Made by a program: the position numbers and the translations under genes. The notes below the pieces were generated by a model. It ran no database searches, had not been told where the DNA came from, and worked only from the letters and a program-made list of their open reading frames with translations. This document shows, one piece after another, positions 59,280 to 64,000 of a DNA stretch of 64,000 bases. Origin of the DNA: DAIODI01 sp046349255. Its GTDB lineage: Bacteria > Pseudomonadota > Alphaproteobacteria > Rhizobiales > Aestuariivirgaceae. The number at the start of each line of letters is the position of its first letter. The stretch's first letter is position 1. The DNA lies in contig JAXMCR010000003.1 of assembly GCA_046349255.1 (NCBI GenBank), positions 930,001 through 994,000 of the forward strand. The letters run 5' to 3'.

Positions 59280-61253
59280 ATGTCGTCAGCGAACGGCACG
59301 CTGGGAGAAATCATCAAGGCGCTCGACATTTCGGGGGTCGAGATGATCGCCCTCGGCTTGCCCGAAAGCCGCATCATCGACGTGAGCCGCCGCCTGACGA
59401 CGGCGTGGACCTGCTCGAAGTACGAGATCGTGGGCCACGTGCTGTCGAGCAACGCCGGCACCAAGATCCATGCGCGCTACGTCGATGCCGACGTCACCGG
59501 CGCGGACCTCCGTGGAGGAGCCCGCATCGAGGTGACGCTCGAGCGCAGCGACAAACCGTCGTGCATCCAGCGCTTCCGGCCGCATTACTTCCGCGATGGG
59601 TCGGACGAGTTCCTGCTGCTCCTCGCCGAGGCCGCCCCGCCGGGCGAGCCCGAGAAGGACGCGCGCCTGAAACTTGCCGTCGAAGCGGGCGGCTTTTTCC
59701 CCTGGGATTACGACGTGCGCTCGCACCAGTCGACGGTCGATCCTGGCATCGCCGACATGCTGGGACTGAAGCCCGACATGGCCGATCTCGCCTTCGACCA
59801 GTGGAACGCGCTGATCCACCCGGACGACCAGGTGAACGGCCCGGCCGCCTGCCTCACGCGCCGGCCGGTGCCGCCGCAGCACGCCTGCCGCGTGCGCATG
59901 CGCCACGCGAACGGTCGCTGGATCTGGGTCGAGTTCATCGCCCATCTCGTCTCGCAGGCCGTCTCGGGCGAACCGCTGAAGATCATCGGCCTCGCCCGTG
60001 ACGTGAGCGAGGAGATGGATGGCCATCACCGCACGGCGACCAGCGAGCGCGCGCTCTGGCGGGCGCTTGGCACGGCGCAGATCGGCGCCTTCTCGGTCGA
60101 TGTCGCCAGCGGACGGATCGACATTTCCGACGAACTCCATACGCTGCTGTCGCTCGCCGCTCCCGAAGGAAACGGGCACGCGGCCTTTGTCGAACTCGCA
60201 ACGCGCGTCAGCCCGCGCGATTATGCCCCGTTCGAAGCTGCATTCACCCGTGCCGCACTGGGCGAAATCCCCGAGGCGCTAGCGGTGTCGCTCGACATGC
60301 CGGGCGCGGGCGATCGGCGCTTCCGCTTCACCTTCAGCGCCGACCACGACGGTGACGGCAACGTCGAACGTATCTCTGGCCTTTGCCAGGACATCACGGC
60401 GCTCGCTGCGTTGCTGCCTGCGCGTGAGCCGCTGGACGACAAGGTGACGCGCTACATCGACAACCTGAGTCGCGCGCTGAACGTGACGCTCGAGAAGCTC
60501 GAGGCGTCGGAGACGGCGCCGGTTACGCGCGAACTCGTGGACACGCTGCAGGACGCCATCGCAGCGCTTTCGACCGCGGGGCGATCCACGGACCCGCTCG
60601 ACGGCGAACGCGCCGAGCGCACTGTCCCGTTCACGCCTCTCGAAGCGACGACACCCGGCAAGTCGATGCCGGAGCCGTTTGCATTTGCGCCGGAGCAGAT
60701 CGCGGAGCCGTCTCCGCCGGAAACAGAGGCGGAGGCGACCCCGCTCGCGCCGCCGTTGCCGCCGGAAGATCTCGCCGACGAACCGATCACCTCGGCTGCG
60801 CCCGCTCCGGCCGCGCCATCCATGCGACCTGCGCCCCAGGCGACGATCGACAGCAAGCCCGCGAAGTCCGGAAACGGCACGCCGCGCGCGCTGGTCGTCG
60901 AGGACGAAGCCGACCTGCGCGACACGATCGTCGCCATGCTCGCCGACATCGGCCTTTCCGCCCTCTCGGCCAACGAGGGCGCGGAGGCGCTCGACAAGCT
61001 TCGCCGCACGCCGTCGATCAGCCTCGTCGTCTCGGACGTCGTGATGCAAGGCGTGAGCGGGCCGGAGTTCATCACGGAGGCGTTCGCCGAGCGTCCGGAC
61101 CTCCGCGCCATCCTGACGTCGGGCTACGACCTTTCCACGATGCTCTCAGGCGTAGACCTGCCGACGGGCATCGAGCTGATGCCGAAGCCGTTCACGCGCG
61201 CTGAGTTCCTGAAGAAGGTGGAAGCGCTGCTCGCGCCGGCCGCAGCAGCCTGA
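59280..61253 (+). CDS. PAS-PAS-receiver protein without kinase core
   Basis: A 657-residue signalling protein. An N-terminal module (1-105) is followed by two PAS/PAC-like domains (about 125-245 and 255-380). A helical region (about 385-425) resembles a degenerate dimerisation domain. A Pro/Glu-rich linker (about 440-530) and a receiver with D586 (VVSDVVMQGVSG) and MPKPFTRAEFL end the protein. No HATPase (N, G1, G2) motif was seen, so it is unlikely to autophosphorylate. The ATG at 59280 is preferred to the longer frame. It converges on the MscS gene (six bases between stops). Confidence 0.82.
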   Translation: MSSANGTLGEIIKALDISGVEMIALGLPESRIIDVSRRLTTAWTCSKYEIVGHVLSSNAGTKIHARYVDADVTGADLRGGARIEVTLERSDKPSCIQRFRPHYFRDGSDEFLLLLAEAAPPGEPEKDARLKLAVEAGGFFPWDYDVRSHQSTVDPGIADMLGLKPDMADLAFDQWNALIHPDDQVNGPAACLTRRPVPPQHACRVRMRHANGRWIWVEFIAHLVSQAVSGEPLKIIGLARDVSEEMDGHHRTATSERALWRALGTAQIGAFSVDVASGRIDISDELHTLLSLAAPEGNGHAAFVELATRVSPRDYAPFEAAFTRAALGEIPEALAVSLDMPGAGDRRFRFTFSADHDGDGNVERISGLCQDITALAALLPAREPLDDKVTRYIDNLSRALNVTLEKLEASETAPVTRELVDTLQDAIAALSTAGRSTDPLDGERAERTVPFTPLEATTPGKSMPEPFAFAPEQIAEPSPPETEAEATPLAPPLPPEDLADEPITSAAPAPAAPSMRPAPQATIDSKPAKSGNGTPRALVVEDEADLRDTIVAMLADIGLSALSANEGAEALDKLRRTPSISLVVSDVVMQGVSGPEFITEAFAERPDLRAILTSGYDLSTMLSGVDLPTGIELMPKPFTRAEFLKKVEALLAPAAAA

Positions 61254-61259
61254 CCCAGC

Positions 61260-63389
61260 TCACGCCTTGGCAGGAGCCTTCTCTTCCGGCGGCGGCGACT
61301 GAAGGCCCAAGGCGGGCACGGTCGCTGGCGGACCGGCGCCTGGGGCAAGCACGGTTGCTGCCGAAGCAAACCCGATGCCGTTCTGTTCGAACAGCTCCTT
61401 GATGCGCGCGAACGCGCGCCGGCGCGCCGTGAATTGCTCCCCGGGCTTGGTCATCAGCTTCAGGCGCAGCTTGATGCCGTAGTCGCCGAATTCCTCGACG
61501 CCCTGCATCTTCAGCGTCTCGATGATCGACGGCTTGATCTCCGGATCCTCGAGCAGTTCCTGGCCCACCTGCTTGATCAGCTTCTTTGCCTTCATGATGT
61601 TGGTGCCGAACGGCACCGTGATCAGCATCTTCTCGATCACCCAGTCGCGCGACTGGTTCTGGATCGCGCCAAGTGAGCCGAACGGCACCGTGTAGATAGG
61701 CCCGCGCTGATGCCGCAGCTTGATCGAGCGCAGGGTGAATCCCTCGACGGTGCCTTTGTAGCTGCCACTCTCGATGTATTCGCCCACGCGGAAAGCATCG
61801 TCGAGCAAGTAGAACACGCCCGACAGCACATCCTTCACCAGCGTCTGCGAGCCGAAACCGATCGCGACGCCGAAGATCGAGGCGCCCGCGAGCAGCGGGC
61901 CGATCGGCACGTCCATCGCCGAGAGAGCCATCAGCACCGCCATCGCCGCGAAGGCGACGAACAGCACGTTCTTCGCAATCGGCAGCAGCGTGCCGAGGCG
62001 CTGGCGACGAACGGCGTTGGCGCTGACGTCGCCGTCGTGCATCTGCAAGGATGCGATTTGGCGTGACAGGAACGTGCTGGTGAGGTGCCACACGAAATCG
62101 AACACGATGAGGATCATGATCGCGCGGATGATCCCCGACAGGATCTGCGTCACGTCGCTGCCCATGCCCATCGCGGTCGGCAGTTCGCGCTCGAGCAGCA
62201 GCAGGCCTCCGAGCAGGAACAGCGTCCGTACTCCGCGCTGCACGGCCGCGGTGAAAAGGCCCGGGGCGGGATCGGCCTCGTCGCCCACCGCCCGTACGAC
62301 GTGGCGCACACCCGACTCGCTCATCCAGATGACGAACGGCAGTGCACCGGCGAGCAGGGTCAGCCAGAACAGGAAATCGGCGGCGATCATCCAGAAGAAC
62401 AGAAGCAACGCCACGTACACGGTAAGGAGCCACGCCTGCCGCTCGCTCGCATTCCCTTCCGCGGGCGAAGGCGCACGCCATACCGCCACGAGGAACGCTA
62501 CGGCGAGGGCAAGCGCGAACACATAACTCACGGCGAGCCGGCTGTCGGCGGAGAAGCCGAGGCGGTCCATGGCGCCACCGACCATCATGCCGAAGCTCAG
62601 GAGCGCCGCCATCACGGTGATGGCGCGGAACCAGAACGTCGACGCGCGGTCCTCCATCGGCAGCATGCGCACGCGCGCAGTGTTCGAATTCGCCCGGCTC
62701 GGCGGGGCGAGCAGGAGCGCCGAGACCGCCATCGCCACGGCGAGGCCTTGTGCACCGAGGAGCGCCGTTGAAACGGTGGCGCGCACCAGCGGGGGCCAGT
62801 CGAACAGGAGGAACACGCCGAACGAGCCGGCAAAGAATGCAAGTACGCGCACGAGCAGCACTTCCGCGCGGCCGCGGATCGCGCGCAGTCGATCGCTCAC
62901 CGTTGCGACGGGCATCCGCGTGAAGCGGTCGTAGGCCGAACGCGTGACGAGCATCGCGATGAACAGCGATCCCAACCCGACAAGCAGGAAGCCGACGATG
63001 AGCGGCCAGGCGCGGCTCAGGCCATACGCCTGCATCTCGGAGGCGATCGCCATCGTGGCGTTGCGCGCCTCGACCGGAATCTTGTGGGTGAAGGCGATCT
63101 TCACTGCGAGCAGCTGGTTGCGCGCCGCGTCGAACCATCCCATCGCCATCTGCTGCACGTTGGGCAGCATCTCGCCTTCCCCGGAGGATGCTGGTTTCGC
63201 CGCCGCCTGCTTCGTCAGCCACTCGGCGACGGTCGGATCCTTGAGAAGATCGATGAGGTCCTTGACCTTCGCCGGCACCTCTTCGGTTGCCGCGGGTTTT
63301 GGCGCGACCTGCGGATCGGCAGACGCCGGCAGCCAGCAGAGAACCAGCGTCGCCACAATCAGGAGAAGCCGTTGCAGCGCAGCACCCAA
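61260..63389 (-). CDS. MscS-family mechanosensitive channel with signal peptide
   Basis: A 709-residue protein. The likely start is TTG at 63389, with GGAGG eight bases upstream; this places a signal peptide (LQRLLLIVATLVLCWLPASA) at the N-terminus. A periplasmic region (to about 95) and several membrane helices (to about 500) follow. The MscS core is FGVAIGFGSQTLVKDVLSGVFYLL, then VGEYIESGSYKGTVEGF and the cytoplasmic vestibule. The C-terminus is Pro/Ala-rich. The longer frame from 63527 lacks a good SD. Confidence 0.88.
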   Translation of the reverse strand: MGAALQRLLLIVATLVLCWLPASADPQVAPKPAATEEVPAKVKDLIDLLKDPTVAEWLTKQAAAKPASSGEGEMLPNVQQMAMGWFDAARNQLLAVKIAFTHKIPVEARNATMAIASEMQAYGLSRAWPLIVGFLLVGLGSLFIAMLVTRSAYDRFTRMPVATVSDRLRAIRGRAEVLLVRVLAFFAGSFGVFLLFDWPPLVRATVSTALLGAQGLAVAMAVSALLLAPPSRANSNTARVRMLPMEDRASTFWFRAITVMAALLSFGMMVGGAMDRLGFSADSRLAVSYVFALALAVAFLVAVWRAPSPAEGNASERQAWLLTVYVALLLFFWMIAADFLFWLTLLAGALPFVIWMSESGVRHVVRAVGDEADPAPGLFTAAVQRGVRTLFLLGGLLLLERELPTAMGMGSDVTQILSGIIRAIMILIVFDFVWHLTSTFLSRQIASLQMHDGDVSANAVRRQRLGTLLPIAKNVLFVAFAAMAVLMALSAMDVPIGPLLAGASIFGVAIGFGSQTLVKDVLSGVFYLLDDAFRVGEYIESGSYKGTVEGFTLRSIKLRHQRGPIYTVPFGSLGAIQNQSRDWVIEKMLITVPFGTNIMKAKKLIKQVGQELLEDPEIKPSIIETLKMQGVEEFGDYGIKLRLKLMTKPGEQFTARRRAFARIKELFEQNGIGFASAATVLAPGAGPPATVPALGLQSPPPEEKAPAKA

Positions 63390-63742
63390 GTGCCTGCCTC
63401 CGAACGAAAAAAGTGCGCCGTCGCTCGCGTTCGATTCGCACAGCAGCATCGATGCACAGGATGCTAGCAGGAAAGCATGAACAACCAAGTAGCGGGAGTG
63501 GCACGTGCGGCGGGCGATCCACGCCAAGCAGCAGAAAGGAAAACTCTGATCTGCCGATACAAGTCGACGCTCATCAACTCAACACTGAATTGTAAAGAAG
63601 AAATATATGCAGCTGTTAAACTTTCCAATTTAAGCATAGGCCTATCTAAATATTGAATTTTTGGACCAATTCCGGAAATTGAATGCAACAATATTGAAAG
63701 TACGTGTGCAGGGGTCGAGTGTCTTCAACAGGAGTCTGGGAC
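63390..63742. other. Intergenic region between MscS and Flp genes
   Basis: About 350 bases with no supported gene. The part from about 63587 to 63705 is clearly A/T-rich (for example AAGAAGAAATATATG and TATCTAAATATTGAAT), unlike the rest of the window. It likely contains the flp promoter, but no reliable -35/-10 pair could be chosen. An SD (AGGAG) lies at 63730-63734, before the flp ATG. Confidence 0.4.
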
Positions 63743-63907
63743 ATGACCACTGTGCTTTGGCGATTTCTCAAAGACGAACGCGGCGTGACGGCAATCGAGT
63801 ATGGCCTGATCGCAGCTGCCACGGGACTCACCCTGGTTGCGGTGATGCCGGCAATCTCGACAGGCCTGTCGAACGTGTTTGGTTCGATCGGCGCCGCCCT
63901 GAAGTAA
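63743..63907 (+). CDS. flp: Flp/Fap-type pilin
   Basis: A 54-residue type IVb pilin. A short basic leader (MTTVLWRFLKDERG) ends in the prepilin cleavage site G|VTAIEYGLIAAAT, with Glu at +5 and Tyr at +6. The hydrophobic helix runs to about residue 38. The ATG at 63743 has an AGGAG SD; the longer frame is not used. Tad machinery genes (tadA, tadB, tadC, rcpA) are not in the window; they may follow downstream. Confidence 0.92.
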   Translation: MTTVLWRFLKDERGVTAIEYGLIAAATGLTLVAVMPAISTGLSNVFGSIGAALK

Positions 63908-64000
63908 ATGCGTGCGGTCGGAGGCGCGCCATTCACACCGGCGCGCCACCGTCACGCCTGTTCCTGGCGCTGGAATCCTGCGGCCTTCCCGGCGGCAGTC

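Noticed and set aside
63600..63622. TTAA pair near the flp gene as a CtrA box
   Set aside because: The TTAA halves are ten bases apart rather than seven.

Overview
The window looks like a high-GC (roughly two-thirds G+C by eye) alphaproteobacterial chromosome, most likely Hyphomicrobiales/Rhizobiales. Support for this: DUF1636, DUF3126, BTLCP and PAS_5 families, TTAA-N7-TTAA boxes of the CtrA type, Tad/Flp pilus pieces, and many copies of the hairpin repeat whose chance translation reads MAGSSPAMT. No phage, plasmid or CRISPR signature was seen.

Region 1 (1-1927): the 5' end of a Rieske oxygenase gene behind a perfect TetR/BetI-like palindrome, and an EamA permease. Region 2 (2190-23612) is a nearly complete cobalamin locus. 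A B12 riboswitch leads cbtB-cbtA-cobW-cobN-cobO. After a repeat-rich gap with a small GIY-YIG nuclease gene come cbiX-cobH-cobL-cobI-cbiG/cobJ-cobM. Next are cobK-cbiD on the minus strand, then cobA-cobB-cobQ-cobD on the plus strand, and finally cobU plus a DUF1636 protein on the minus strand. The set mixes hallmarks of the early-cobalt ('anaerobic') route (CbiX, CbiD, CbiG) with CobN and CobW of the late-cobalt ('aerobic') route. CobG, CobF, CobS and CobT are not in the window.

Region 3 (23721-35610) holds housekeeping and accessory genes: NAD kinase, a DUF2336-like protein, an MFS permease, a lone receiver protein behind a perfect CtrA box, a MaoC/CitE-type pair, flavin reductase, HAD phosphatase, nitroreductase, a secreted protein behind a second perfect CtrA box, pirin and a Kef-type K+/H+ antiporter. 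Region 4 (35618-39837) has divergent pilus-assembly-like genes: two TadE-like proteins and two TadG-like VWA proteins, with AT-richer intergenic DNA. An Flp pilin gene closes the window at 63743.

Region 5 (39946-63389): thrS, yidD, choline sulfatase, a NifU-like protein, folE-hisI, CBS, PAS_5, PilZ and BTLCP genes, then a candidate three-hairpin small RNA. A second Rieske oxygenase follows, with EamA, MOSC, gamma-carbonic anhydrase, DUF3126, cysE, a crotonase, an alpha/beta hydrolase, zf-CHCC, GNAT, a YcaQ-type glycosylase, tRNA-Leu(UAA), a phosphoribosyltransferase, a PAS-PAS-REC protein and an MscS channel.

The most unusual signals are: (a) the GIY-YIG gene bracketed by inverted, stem-covarying hairpin repeats with a minisatellite built from half of the repeat; (b) the hybrid corrin pathway; (c) the candidate C-rich-loop sRNA; (d) the set of CtrA-type boxes.
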